A stretch of 64,000 bases of DNA from WTHC01 sp965218725. Lineage in GTDB: Archaea > Thermoproteota > Nitrososphaeria > Nitrososphaerales > Nitrosopumilaceae. Of the stretch, positions 33,761 through 42,579 are shown piece by piece. Numbering within the stretch: position 1 is the stretch's first letter; each line of letters opens with the position of its first letter. The DNA lies in assembly GCA_965218725.1 (NCBI GenBank), contig CBDCLO010000002.1, positions 1 through 64,000 of the forward strand, written 5' to 3'. The translations under genes and the position numbers were made by a program. The notes beneath the pieces were generated by a model that saw nothing but the letters and a program-made list of their open reading frames with translations, had not been told where the DNA came from and made no database searches.

Positions 33761-36466
33761 TTATTTGTTATTGGATACACTTAGTTCAGTTTTTAATATA
33801 ACTTCTTTTATATCTACAGCCTTTTTTCTTCCTCCACCTTGTGCAAATTTTTCATTTCCACCAGCAGATCCACCAAATATTTTGGCAATATATTTTGCAA
33901 TAATATCAGCTCGTTTAGTTTTTGAGGCTTTATTACCTGAAAATACAATAACCTTGGTGTACTCTCTTAATATTATCCCAATATATATCAGAGATTGGTC
34001 TACTTCAACAGCACTTTTTCCTATTTCTATATGAAATTCCTCATCAAGATTTTCATCTGCAATGCAATACATTTTTACACTTCCAAAATATTTTGCAGAT
34101 GAAATTATTTTATCTATTACATATGTTGATGTCTTTGAAATTATACACTTTAATTTTTTCTTTGATATTGTAACTTCATTTAACTTATTTTTAACAGAAT
34201 CTCTAATTTTCAACTTATCAGTCTGTAGTATATCTGCAACTTTTGTAATCATTTGATCTTGGCTCTGAATATATTTTATTGCCTGTTTACCTGCTACAAA
34301 TTCTATCCTTACCACACCATCTTGTATTCTCTCGGCCTTTGTAATCTTTATCAAACCTATTTCCCCAGTATGTTTTACATGAGTGCCACCACATGCCTCT
34401 ATATCAAAACCATCTATGTCAACAATTCGTACATACTTAAATGGGGCAGTGCCACCCTGGTAAATTTTAAAACTAAACATTTGTTCTGCTATATTACGTT
34501 CATATTCACCTATGTTTATAATTAAATTTTTTTGTATTATATCATTGGCTACAGTCTCTATTTTTCTTATTTCAGTTTCAGTTAGTCCAGAATGATGAGT
34601 TACATCCAATCTACCATATTTCTCTTCTTTGAATGCTGAATGCTGCCATACCCAATCTCCTAATACACTACGACATGCTGCATTTAAGATATGTGTGCTT
34701 GTATGATGTTTTGTTATATTTTTTCTTCTTTCCACATCTATTGAACAATTCACCACATCTCCTACTTTGATATTACTTTTGTGGATTAATTCATGCATCA
34801 CTATTTTATCATATTTGTTTACATCTATTACAGTGTGGCCTGCTATTTTTCCATGATCTGGTTCTTGTCCTCCTCCTCTTGCATAAAATGCAGTTTGATT
34901 TAACATTACACATCGTCCAAAAACTTTCAAAACCTTAGCACTGAATTCTTTTGGATCATTTTTATAATAAAGCAAATTTGTATCTTGGATCCCATGGTAT
35001 ATAGATCTACTATCATCATTTGTCTTTTTTTCTCTTTTATGTATTTTTGATAATTTTGTATAGAAATTAGATGGTATATCAGAAATTACATTCATCTCCT
35101 TTAAATAATCAGGTGTTATCCCATCAGACTCGTATAATTTTATTAATTTTTCTATGTCGATCTTTATTTTATCACGTTTTATCTGATAAGCTAATTTCTG
35201 AATTCTATTTTTTGATTCTTGGCATCTCTCTGATTCTACTTCAATTATTGTTTTAATATTTTCATTTGCATATGTTACTTCAGGGTAGATATTTTTTAGA
35301 TAATCAATATGTGTTTCTATTAGTTCGTTTAAATCTAATTTTATGCCTAGTCTGCTTATTGCTAATATCATTCTTCTAAATATGATTCGTAGGTTGTATC
35401 CTCCACCTACATTACTTGGGATCATTCCATCTGTTATGGAAAAAATCAATGTTCTAATATGATCCAATATTAGATATATTGATTCAAGTTGTGCAATTTT
35501 TTCACTAACAGATTGGAATACAACATTTCTCCCAATCACGATTTTTTTACATATTGAAATATCATCAAATTTACTTGTATTTCTAGAGAGCTCTATATAG
35601 TATTGATTTAATACATCTATTGGTATATCTACCCCTGTTTTTTGAATAATTGTATTTGTGATAGATCCAAAACAACAATCATAAGCTGTGGGGGTGCCCA
35701 TAGTAAGCCATGCAAACCTTTCTAATCCAGCTCCCATGTCAACTATTCTATGCTCTAGTCTATTGTAATTTGTTATATCTCCTTGGAATTCTGTGAATAC
35801 AGCATTACCAATTTCTAGTCCGCGTACAAAATATTCTAACGACGCTCCAAACGATCCACCACCTTCCCACATATCTTCAACAAATACTATTTCATTTTTC
35901 CTAATACCTAAATTCCTAGTTAATAAATTATAGTCAAGGTCTATGCATTCATCTTTCCAATATCCCCCATCATTAAATACACTATGTTGTCCTATCATAC
36001 AGAAACTCGAAAAATGTTTGCCAGTAATACCTACATTCTCAACATCATTAAATCTTAAACAGATTTGTGGAACAATAAGAGGATTAGCAGGAAATTCAAA
36101 AACAATTTTTGAATCTACAATTCTCTGAAAATCAACAATTGATGCTACTGTAAAATATAAGTCATCTCTCCATCTACAAACTACTGGATATCTATTTATT
36201 ACAGTATGATTATTTTTCACAAAGAATTTTTTTATTTCTTCTAGTGCTTTCGAGTAATCTAATCTCTTATTTGTGGGCGGATCTCCAATAAATGAATATG
36301 CAAAATTTTCGTCGTCTGGACAAAAAATTCTATTTTCGTCTAACGTCCAAAAAAATTTTTTACATTTGTTACATTGCCTACGCTCAAAACCACAATCATC
36401 AAATAGTTTTGTTTTATAATATTTATTAGGTTCCGACGAAAATTTTGCCAGTATATCTTTATCCAT
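33761..36466 (-). CDS. alaS: Alanyl-tRNA synthetase (archaeal type)
   Basis: Class II synthetase of 901 residues. Archaeal features are the N-terminal FDDCGFERRQCNKCKKFFWT zinc-like segment in pieces, catalytic core RWRDDLYFTVASI and GGGSFGASLEYFVRG, and the editing domain H-H-T-S-T-H-I-L-N-A-A followed by EACGGTHVKHTGEIG. The C-terminal G-G-S-A-G-G-N-E-K-F-A-Q-G-G-G is conserved. First gene of alaS-leuS; a TATA-like ATTATAAAAT lies just upstream (about 36473-36483). Confidence 0.97.
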   Translation of the reverse strand: MDKDILAKFSSEPNKYYKTKLFDDCGFERRQCNKCKKFFWTLDENRIFCPDDENFAYSFIGDPPTNKRLDYSKALEEIKKFFVKNNHTVINRYPVVCRWRDDLYFTVASIVDFQRIVDSKIVFEFPANPLIVPQICLRFNDVENVGITGKHFSSFCMIGQHSVFNDGGYWKDECIDLDYNLLTRNLGIRKNEIVFVEDMWEGGGSFGASLEYFVRGLEIGNAVFTEFQGDITNYNRLEHRIVDMGAGLERFAWLTMGTPTAYDCCFGSITNTIIQKTGVDIPIDVLNQYYIELSRNTSKFDDISICKKIVIGRNVVFQSVSEKIAQLESIYLILDHIRTLIFSITDGMIPSNVGGGYNLRIIFRRMILAISRLGIKLDLNELIETHIDYLKNIYPEVTYANENIKTIIEVESERCQESKNRIQKLAYQIKRDKIKIDIEKLIKLYESDGITPDYLKEMNVISDIPSNFYTKLSKIHKREKKTNDDSRSIYHGIQDTNLLYYKNDPKEFSAKVLKVFGRCVMLNQTAFYARGGGQEPDHGKIAGHTVIDVNKYDKIVMHELIHKSNIKVGDVVNCSIDVERRKNITKHHTSTHILNAACRSVLGDWVWQHSAFKEEKYGRLDVTHHSGLTETEIRKIETVANDIIQKNLIINIGEYERNIAEQMFSFKIYQGGTAPFKYVRIVDIDGFDIEACGGTHVKHTGEIGLIKITKAERIQDGVVRIEFVAGKQAIKYIQSQDQMITKVADILQTDKLKIRDSVKNKLNEVTISKKKLKCIISKTSTYVIDKIISSAKYFGSVKMYCIADENLDEEFHIEIGKSAVEVDQSLIYIGIILREYTKVIVFSGNKASKTKRADIIAKYIAKIFGGSAGGNEKFAQGGGRKKAVDIKEVILKTELSVSNNK

Positions 36467-36540
36467 ATCTGTAATTTTATAATGGTAGTTATTAGTTATC
36501 TATATTATGAAATAAATACATATACTATTAAAATATTACT

Positions 36541-37050
36541 ATGATTGGTAAAAAATCTAGAATTAAAGAGGGCGATCATATATTTTCATCTAAAAAAACT
36601 AGTAACAATTTTCATGATATTATATTTGGAGTAGTTACTGGTGTAGAAGGAATAAATGTTATAATAAATGGGCTAGTTGTAAATCCAATAGGATTAAAAA
36701 ATAAAATCTCTCAGAATAAAGCTGGACCAAGATCAATTGAAATTCTAACAGATCCTACTCCTGAAAACTGTATTCTTGCATTTATATATAGAATAGAATA
36801 TGAAGCATTCATTGATACGTTGAATATAAACTACGACAAAATCACGTTAATTACACCTGAAACATATTCAGTTTTAGATGGGTGGATACGTGAGTCTATC
36901 TCTGAACTAATTAATGCTGTTTTATCACTTCCAATTGGAACAGAAAGAGAAAAATCAAAGATGATACTTAAGAAAAAAATGGAAACATTATATGATAAGA
37001 ACCTTAAAAATAACTTGTACTCTGTTTGTAGAAGTCTTAAGATTCTATAA
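36541..37050 (+). CDS. Conserved-looking hypothetical protein
   Basis: A 169-residue soluble protein not assigned to a family. The N-terminal half looks beta-rich (D-I-I-F-G-V-V-T-G-V-E-G-I-N-V-I-I-N-G), the C-terminal half helical and basic (REKSKMILKKKMETLYDK). No catalytic signature was recognised. It is divergent from alaS (75-nt gap) and followed on the same strand, after 56 nt, by rpl12. Confidence 0.6.
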   Translation: MIGKKSRIKEGDHIFSSKKTSNNFHDIIFGVVTGVEGINVIINGLVVNPIGLKNKISQNKAGPRSIEILTDPTPENCILAFIYRIEYEAFIDTLNINYDKITLITPETYSVLDGWIRESISELINAVLSLPIGTEREKSKMILKKKMETLYDKNLKNNLYSVCRSLKIL

Positions 37051-37106
37051 CATCCTAGATAAATACATGCATTAGTTTTATATTGAATATATAAAAAACC
37101 AGAGTG

Positions 37107-37415
37107 ATGGAATATATATATGCTGCATTAATTTTACATAAACTAAAGAAAGAGATTAATGAATCAAATATAACGTCTATAATAAAATCAACAGGAGTGG
37201 AAGCTAACATATCTAAAGTCAAGTCACTGATCGCATCATTATCTGATATAGATATAGAAAAAACTATTAATTCATCAAATGCTATATCTGGACAAATACA
37301 AACTAAAAATAACACAGAGACGAAAGAAAACAAAAAAGAAAATAAAGCTAAAGAGAAAGAAGGTGGAAAATCAGAAGAACAGGCAATGGAAGGATTGGCG
37401 TCATTATTTGGGTAA
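37107..37415 (+). CDS. rpl12: 50S ribosomal protein P1/L12
   Basis: Stalk protein that recruits translational GTPases. An N-terminal helical dimerisation domain (MEYIYAALILHKLKKEI) is followed by a charged hinge rich in Lys, Glu and Asn and the C-terminal E-G-L-A-S-L-F-G, the conserved factor-binding tail. A GTG three bases upstream (37104) is in frame, but the ATG gives the standard start. Unusually, it is on the plus strand, convergent with P0 and L1, rather than downstream of P0 in the same operon. Confidence 0.92.
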   Translation: MEYIYAALILHKLKKEINESNITSIIKSTGVEANISKVKSLIASLSDIDIEKTINSSNAISGQIQTKNNTETKENKKENKAKEKEGGKSEEQAMEGLASLFG

Positions 37416-37500
37416 CTAAGCTACACACAAATCTTCTTTTTAATGAAGTTATTTTATTTATACGATGTAATATTAAGTTCTGAGTGATAATTATTTAGAA

Positions 37501-38346
37501 CTATAATAATTTTTGTAGTTTTTGTGCAGTGTTGTGTGCTTTTATTAGAATCTGTTTTCTATTATCGTTTGTTATATTGCATGAGTCAATTGATATATCA
37601 TATGCAAGTTTAATTGCATTTACTATGATTGTTTTTATTGTGTCTGGTGTTGTATGACCACTTTTAATAGATAGTGAAATCGCTTTTAGATGAGAATCTA
37701 AAAACAATCTTTTATAATTTTCTATATCCATAGATAACTCATCTTTGTTGTATTGTATTCCACTTTCTAATGCTGTATCTAGTTCTATGCTTGCTTCTAT
37801 AGGTTTAATGTCCAATTTACTTAATATGGATGATAGCTTTGATGAAATCACGTTGCCTTTTTTAACAGCTATTGTTTCATTTGTAATCCAAATAGTTCCT
37901 TGATCTATTTTTGTTGGTATTCCATTTTCTTTAAAATCAGTTATAATTGGGCCTGGAGCAATTCCTGTATTTTTTGCATGAATTACTACATCCATACTTG
38001 CGATATCACCACCTCGTGAAAGCAACATCACCTTATTTTTTTTAAACATAGAACTTAAAACAAAAGGAGATATATTAGTAAATACAACTACACATTGTCC
38101 TTTTATACTATCAGTTATTCTATCTAATCCTGGTACAGCAAGATCAGCAAAAGATTTTTTTGCTATTCTGTCTTTTATACTTATTATTTTAGCATTAGCT
38201 AATTTTTTTCTTAATGTCAATAGCTGTGACGCTCTCACATTTTCCATCCTTATCAACGCTATTACGCTAAATTTTTTGGAAAAAGTTTTTAAACATTTAT
38301 ATAGATTCATTTTTTTTTCTGGATATGTTATTCTATTTTTATGCAT
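37501..38346 (-). CDS. rplP0: 50S ribosomal protein P0 (uL10)
   Basis: Base of the ribosomal stalk. Seen are the N-terminal Y-P-E-K-K, MENVRASQLLTLRKKL, the GGDIASMDVVIHAKNTGIAPGP region and KIDQGTIWI, followed by spine helices that bind P1 dimers. At 281 residues it ends after A-H-N-T-A-Q-K-L-Q-K-L-L; the acidic linker and FG-type tail of many archaeal P0 proteins is not encoded. Whether that is normal for relatives needs a comparison. It follows rplA by 5 nt. Confidence 0.93.
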   Translation of the reverse strand: MHKNRITYPEKKMNLYKCLKTFSKKFSVIALIRMENVRASQLLTLRKKLANAKIISIKDRIAKKSFADLAVPGLDRITDSIKGQCVVVFTNISPFVLSSMFKKNKVMLLSRGGDIASMDVVIHAKNTGIAPGPIITDFKENGIPTKIDQGTIWITNETIAVKKGNVISSKLSSILSKLDIKPIEASIELDTALESGIQYNKDELSMDIENYKRLFLDSHLKAISLSIKSGHTTPDTIKTIIVNAIKLAYDISIDSCNITNDNRKQILIKAHNTAQKLQKLL

Positions 38347-38351
38347 TATTA

Positions 38352-39008
38352 CTACATCCTGATAATTTTACCCATCGTAGTTTTAATAAAAATTTTTTTA
38401 ATATTTTTATCTCCATTAGGTAATTTTTTTTCAATTGAATTTATTACAGTATTAGCATTTGACGCAATATCTTCATTAGTCATATCTTCATCACCTATTT
38501 TACAAGACAATGCGGATGACCCTCTTACTCGTATTCTTATAGACGATCTAAATTTTGTTAAAATTGATTCTATTGACGTATTAAATGGAATTGGTGATGG
38601 CATTTTACCACGTGGTCCTAAAAACTGTCCTAATATCTTGCCTATAGCTGGCATAAGCTTAGTATCTGCCAAAAAAAAGTCATACTTATTAGCAAATTTT
38701 CGTATTGCTCTTTTATTTGTACCAAGTTGGACCAATTCGCTGTTATCTATATTATCTACTTTAGAATTCTTTGCTTTTAAACCAATATCTCCAGCTGCTA
38801 ATACACATATGGTTGAAGGTGAACTAGTCTGTTTTGGCAATTGAATTACTTCATTTATAGAAAATCCTTTTTTAACATCAATATCCTTAAAAATCAATAT
38901 TAATTCTAGTGATTGTTTAAATTTATGATTGTTATTTTTTCTAGCATCATTGATAGTTTTTATAATCTTTTGTTCATTGTACATATATATAAAATCATTA
39001 CATCCCAC
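38352..39008 (-). CDS. rplA: 50S ribosomal protein L1 (uL1)
   Basis: rRNA-binding protein of the L1 stalk, 218 residues. Typical segments: K-Q-S-L-E-L-I-L-I-F-K-D-I-D, FFLADTKLMPAIGKILGQFLGPRGKMP in parts, and IRVRGSSALSCKIG. Normal archaeal length. It is co-directional with P0; L11 lies upstream beyond an Lrp-like gene on the opposite strand, so the usual L11-L1-P0 run is interrupted. Confidence 0.95.
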   Translation of the reverse strand: MGCNDFIYMYNEQKIIKTINDARKNNNHKFKQSLELILIFKDIDVKKGFSINEVIQLPKQTSSPSTICVLAAGDIGLKAKNSKVDNIDNSELVQLGTNKRAIRKFANKYDFFLADTKLMPAIGKILGQFLGPRGKMPSPIPFNTSIESILTKFRSSIRIRVRGSSALSCKIGDEDMTNEDIASNANTVINSIEKKLPNGDKNIKKIFIKTTMGKIIRM

Positions 39009-39090
39009 TTAAAATCTTTAAGGCCTATTTTTAGAATTTTTACATTAAATTAAAAAAACTATATTTGTTAATATGTAAAATATTGAATAT

Positions 39091-39552
39091 ATGAACAAAA
39101 TAGATAAACTAGATGTTAAATTGCTATATGAATTAACTAAAGATTGTTCTACATCAATACCAAAATTATCAAAAAAGTTAGATGTAAATTTATCAGTTTT
39201 GTACAGTAGGATAAAAAGACTATTTAAAAAAGGTATAATTGAAAAATTTACCATAGTAATAAATGATTCTCTGTTGGGCATATCAGTAAAATCTATAGTA
39301 GGAATCAATAGTGATCCAAAATTCAAAGAATCCATACATAAAAGATTAATGGGAATTTCGGAAATCACATCGATATCAGAAGTTGCTGGTAGATTCAATA
39401 TTATGATAACAATTAGTATAAAAAACCTGGAAACATTGCATAATATTGTAGCATACAAAATAGGAAAAATAGATGGAATAAGTAGTACTGAGATATTTAT
39501 AGAATTAAAAAAAACACAAAAAGAACCAGAGTATATAACTAGCTTGTTTTAA
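39091..39552 (+). CDS. Lrp/AsnC family transcriptional regulator
   Basis: A 153-residue protein. The N-terminal helix-turn-helix (L-D-V-K-L-L-Y-E-L, then SIPKLSKKLDVNLSVLYSRIKRL) and a C-terminal RAM-type ligand domain (G-I-S-V-K-S-I-V-G-I, ISEVAGRFNIMITISI) fit the Lrp family. It is inserted between rplA (minus) and rplK (minus) on the plus strand and its last 14 bases overlap rplK. Target genes and ligand are unknown. Confidence 0.85.
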   Translation: MNKIDKLDVKLLYELTKDCSTSIPKLSKKLDVNLSVLYSRIKRLFKKGIIEKFTIVINDSLLGISVKSIVGINSDPKFKESIHKRLMGISEITSISEVAGRFNIMITISIKNLETLHNIVAYKIGKIDGISSTEIFIELKKTQKEPEYITSLF

Positions 39553-40027
39553 ATTTTTCCTCCCATTTACTGCTATTGATCTCAGAGATAATATCCTTCG
39601 GAGTTTTTCCATTTACTTTAATACCAGCAGATAAACATGTACCCAGTACCTCTTTTGTAACACATTTCAGTGAATTGGAATAAGATGAATTAATTTTTAT
39701 TTTAGATATTTTAATGATGTTGTCCAAACTAATATTTGCAACCCATTTTTCTTTATTATTACTTGTTCCTTTACTTATTCCTGATTCCTTTAATATCAGT
39801 GATGCGGTAGATGGTATCCCTACACCTACATCCCATTTCTTAGTATCCAATTCTATGTTAACAGTAATGGGAACTTTCATTCCAACAAAATCTTTTGTTT
39901 TTTTATTTATACTGTCTATTACTTCTACTATGTTTATCCCTAGCGGTCCCAATGCAGGACCAAGTGGTGGACCAGCAGATGCCTTGCCGCCAGTAACTAA
40001 TGCAGAAACTGTCTGAGTCTTAGTCAT
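39539..40027 (-). CDS. rplK: 50S ribosomal protein L11 (uL11)
   Basis: Seen are the N-terminal A-L-V-T-G-G-K-A-S-A-G-P-P-L-G-P-A-L-G-P, GINIVEVIDSINKKTKDF, VPITVNI and the C-terminal RNA-binding part with V-L-G-T-C-L-S-A-G-I-K-V-N-G. The 162-residue length is normal. It follows spt5 by 34 nt: order secE-spt5-rplK, as in most archaea. Confidence 0.96.
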   Translation of the reverse strand: MTKTQTVSALVTGGKASAGPPLGPALGPLGINIVEVIDSINKKTKDFVGMKVPITVNIELDTKKWDVGVGIPSTASLILKESGISKGTSNNKEKWVANISLDNIIKISKIKINSSYSNSLKCVTKEVLGTCLSAGIKVNGKTPKDIISEINSSKWEEKFKTS

Positions 40028-40061
40028 AGTGATTGATATTGATCTAAAAATTTAACCGTTA

Positions 40062-40514
40062 CTAGGTTGAAATTTTTAGATAATTTGCATCTATTGTAAC
40101 TGGAAGTTGGTATGGAGCTTCCAATAAAATTACAGTTGCTTCTTCCTTTTCATGATCCACCCTTGTTATTGTAGCCTTCATTCCTCTAAAAGGACCTCCT
40201 ATTATTTCCACAATAGCATCAACTGATAATTCCTTTATTGTGGATTTTTTTATCAAGTACTGTTCTATATCTTTAAAATCTAGCTCTCCTCTCAACTGTC
40301 CCCTTATGTGTCTTATTCCTTGAATTGCCTCAAAAACTGAACTTGCATCTGCAGCTTCTATCACTATGTATCCTTTAAGACTATCTACTAACATCACGGA
40401 TTTAATATCAGCTTTTTTCTTATTTATTTTATTTTCTATTAATCTTATAATTATTTTTCCTTGCCCACCTGTAGTTCGTAGAGCAAAAAGCTTAGAATCG
40501 TTATTATTTGTCAA
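40062..40514 (-). CDS. spt5: Transcription elongation factor Spt5 (NusG homologue)
   Basis: A 150-residue protein with an NGN domain (F-A-L-R-T-T-G-G-Q-G, then S-L-K-G-Y-I-V-I-E-A and IRHIRGQLRGEL) and a C-terminal KOW domain (VEIIGGPFRGMKATITRVDHE). It partners the zinc protein Spt4, not seen here, to increase RNA polymerase processivity. It sits 2 nt downstream of secE. Confidence 0.95.
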   Translation of the reverse strand: MTNNNDSKLFALRTTGGQGKIIIRLIENKINKKKADIKSVMLVDSLKGYIVIEAADASSVFEAIQGIRHIRGQLRGELDFKDIEQYLIKKSTIKELSVDAIVEIIGGPFRGMKATITRVDHEKEEATVILLEAPYQLPVTIDANYLKIST

Positions 40515-40516
40515 TT

Positions 40517-40690
40517 TTATCTATCTAATTGTATTACTGAAAATATAAATTGAATTACAAATCCAATCATGCCCACCGTGGATATTCCTAGTAATACTAA
40601 CCTAAAATGTTGCATATAGTCATCCTTATCTGATTTCCTAGCAAGTTTTATCGTACTTATCATATTTTTTATATTACTTATCGGATTCAT
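40517..40690 (-). CDS. secE: Preprotein translocase subunit SecE (Sec61 gamma)
   Basis: A 57-residue single-span protein: amphipathic helix (IKNMISTIKLARKSDKDDY) then a hydrophobic helix (LVLLGISTVGMIGFVIQFIF), the SecE layout. The frame extends upstream to 40804, but that would overlap the divergent dtdA start; the ATG at 40690 gives the family N-terminus and leaves a 37-nt divergent gap. It partners SecY (49.5 kb). Confidence 0.88.
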   Translation of the reverse strand: MNPISNIKNMISTIKLARKSDKDDYMQHFRLVLLGISTVGMIGFVIQFIFSVIQLDR

Positions 40691-40727
40691 TGTTGAAGTT
40701 AAATAATATGCACTTATAATTTTATTC

Positions 40728-41495
40728 ATGGAGTTGATTGTAGCATATGATAAAGATCCTGCTGGATATAACATGGCTAAATACATCTCAAAAGATTTGA
40801 TCAAACAAAATGAAGTTTATCATGGAAAATTTCTTGATCTTATTGTTGTATCTACACCAATAGTTTTTGCTGATTGGATAAATGAATATAATTATGATGG
40901 GTATATTTTTTTATCTAAACATGTGTCTGCATCAAGGATTTTATCTTTGACATGTCATACAACTGGTATATTAGAAACATGTACAAGCAATGAAAAAAAG
41001 ACTGTATCTATACCGCATCAATACCTGCAAAAAGCATATATTAAAGAATTATGGAATTCAAGGGATAACTTCACTGATTTTCAAATTACAATAGAAACTA
41101 CACATCATGGGCCAGCCACACTTAACAGGCCAACATTATTTATTGAAATTGGAACTACAGAGGAACAATGGAATAATGTACAACTCTGTAATTTAGTAGC
41201 AAAAATAATAATACATATATTGCCAATCAAAAAATCGTATCCTACAGCAGTAGGTTTTGGTGGTTCACACTACCCTATTAAATTTACAAATGAACTCATA
41301 AATGGAAAATATGCACTAGGTACAATAATTCCAAAATATCAGCTTATATATCTAGATCGTGTTTTACTTTCATATATATTAAAACAAAATTACATGGCAA
41401 AATCAGTGATGCTTGATTTTGATAATTTAGGTAAACATAAAAAAAAATTTTTAGAATTGATTTCTAATACAGATATGGAAATCATTAAAATATAG
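40728..41495 (+). CDS. dtdA: D-aminoacyl-tRNA deacylase DtdA (DTD2)
   Basis: Removes D-amino acids mischarged onto tRNA. This archaeal/plant family is seen by V-A-Y-D-K-D-P-A-G-Y-N near the N-terminus, IFLSKHVSASRI, E-T-T-H-H-G-P, GFGGSHYPIKFTN and a C-terminal segment with conserved charged residues. The 255-residue length is normal. It is divergent from secE and followed by an empty 136-nt stretch. Confidence 0.9.
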   Translation: MELIVAYDKDPAGYNMAKYISKDLIKQNEVYHGKFLDLIVVSTPIVFADWINEYNYDGYIFLSKHVSASRILSLTCHTTGILETCTSNEKKTVSIPHQYLQKAYIKELWNSRDNFTDFQITIETTHHGPATLNRPTLFIEIGTTEEQWNNVQLCNLVAKIIIHILPIKKSYPTAVGFGGSHYPIKFTNELINGKYALGTIIPKYQLIYLDRVLLSYILKQNYMAKSVMLDFDNLGKHKKKFLELISNTDMEIIKI

Positions 41496-41631
41496 TATAA
41501 TGTAAGAAACTGTGAAATTACCTTTATTCACTAATACAGGATAGTAAACAAGCATTTAAATTTATTATATAGAAAACAGTGATTTTAGAAGTGCATCAGG
41601 ATAGATCATAACTAGAATTTATAAACATAAT

Positions 41632-42078
41632 CTATTTATTTTTGATTTCGCTTACTATTTCTCTTAAATGAGCACTATTTCTTATTGTATTGCCTTGAAT
41701 TTTTTTGTATACCATCCAAAAATCTTTATTTGTGATTTCTTTTCGTTCTTTTGATATCTTTAACCTATATCTTAGAGCACGAACTTTGATCATGTATTTT
41801 TCTTTTTTATGTAGACGTGCATTTGCTTTGCCCTTTTTTGAACCTGTTTTTATTCCTCTTTTCTTTTTCTGAATTCTCTTTAACTGAGCTCTTCCTCTTG
41901 ATGTACCATGTACAGGTTTTATTTTTATTCTACCTGCAGTGATTAAACTTTGTACATTATTTCGTGTAATGGCATCAGCTATATCATCTAAATGTTCACT
42001 ATCAAGCTTAATCCTATGTACCCCTACTCCCACAACCCTGGAAATCAACTGTTTCTTTGTTCTAAGATTTACTGTCAT
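41632..42078 (-). CDS. rpl19e: 50S ribosomal protein L19e
   Basis: Archaeal/eukaryotic ribosomal protein: VNLRTKKQLISRVVGVG, a middle basic helix (GTSRGRAQLKRIQKKKRGIKTGSK in parts) and RALRYRLKISK. The frame extends to 42096, but ATG 42078 gives the family start and overlaps the L32e 3' end by 17 nt. In most archaea L32e-L19e-L18-S5 are contiguous; here L18 is 5.4 kb away on the other strand. Confidence 0.92.
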   Translation of the reverse strand: MTVNLRTKKQLISRVVGVGVHRIKLDSEHLDDIADAITRNNVQSLITAGRIKIKPVHGTSRGRAQLKRIQKKKRGIKTGSKKGKANARLHKKEKYMIKVRALRYRLKISKERKEITNKDFWMVYKKIQGNTIRNSAHLREIVSEIKNK

Positions 42079-42454
42079 TTCTAACAACCCTTGCATTAAA
42101 AACTTTGAACTTCATTTTTATTGCTTTTATTATTATTTCTATTCTTTTTTTTGTTCCTACACTATGACCTATTCTTACTCCATCTAACTTTGGATTCAGT
42201 CTATTCAAACCATCGACATTATGAACTAGGTTATCAGTATAACCAGAAGGATGTAGTCCTCTCATGCTTCTTGAATTTCCATATCCAATTTTTACAATAG
42301 GCGGCACACTTTTTTTTTGCTTTCTCTGATGATTATCTATACCTTTAGGTTTTCTCCATGATGATTTTAATCTTTTATAACGCCAACTTTCTTGTCTCAC
42401 AAAATCTGGTTTATCTCTAGGTAAATTTTTAATTCTATTTTTATCAGGAGTCAT
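42062..42454 (-). CDS. rpl32e: 50S ribosomal protein L32e
   Basis: A 130-residue protein with F-V-R-Q-E-S-W-R-Y-K-R-L, SWRKPKGIDN, KIGYGNSRSMRGLHPSG and L-D-G-V-R-I-G-H-S-V-G-T-K-K-R, all characteristic of L32e. It heads a two-gene unit with L19e; the genes S14-S8-L6 usually upstream are not next to it. Confidence 0.94.
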   Translation of the reverse strand: MTPDKNRIKNLPRDKPDFVRQESWRYKRLKSSWRKPKGIDNHQRKQKKSVPPIVKIGYGNSRSMRGLHPSGYTDNLVHNVDGLNRLNPKLDGVRIGHSVGTKKRIEIIIKAIKMKFKVFNARVVRNDSKS

Positions 42455-42579
42455 ACACTAACATTCTAAATTTTTCAATAAATAGGTTCCTTAAATTTAG
42501 AAAGAGATAATAAGTAAAGTCACAACGATTTGTTACATGGCTAGTTCTTCTAGTATGTGTACAATCAGAGCTGATATAA

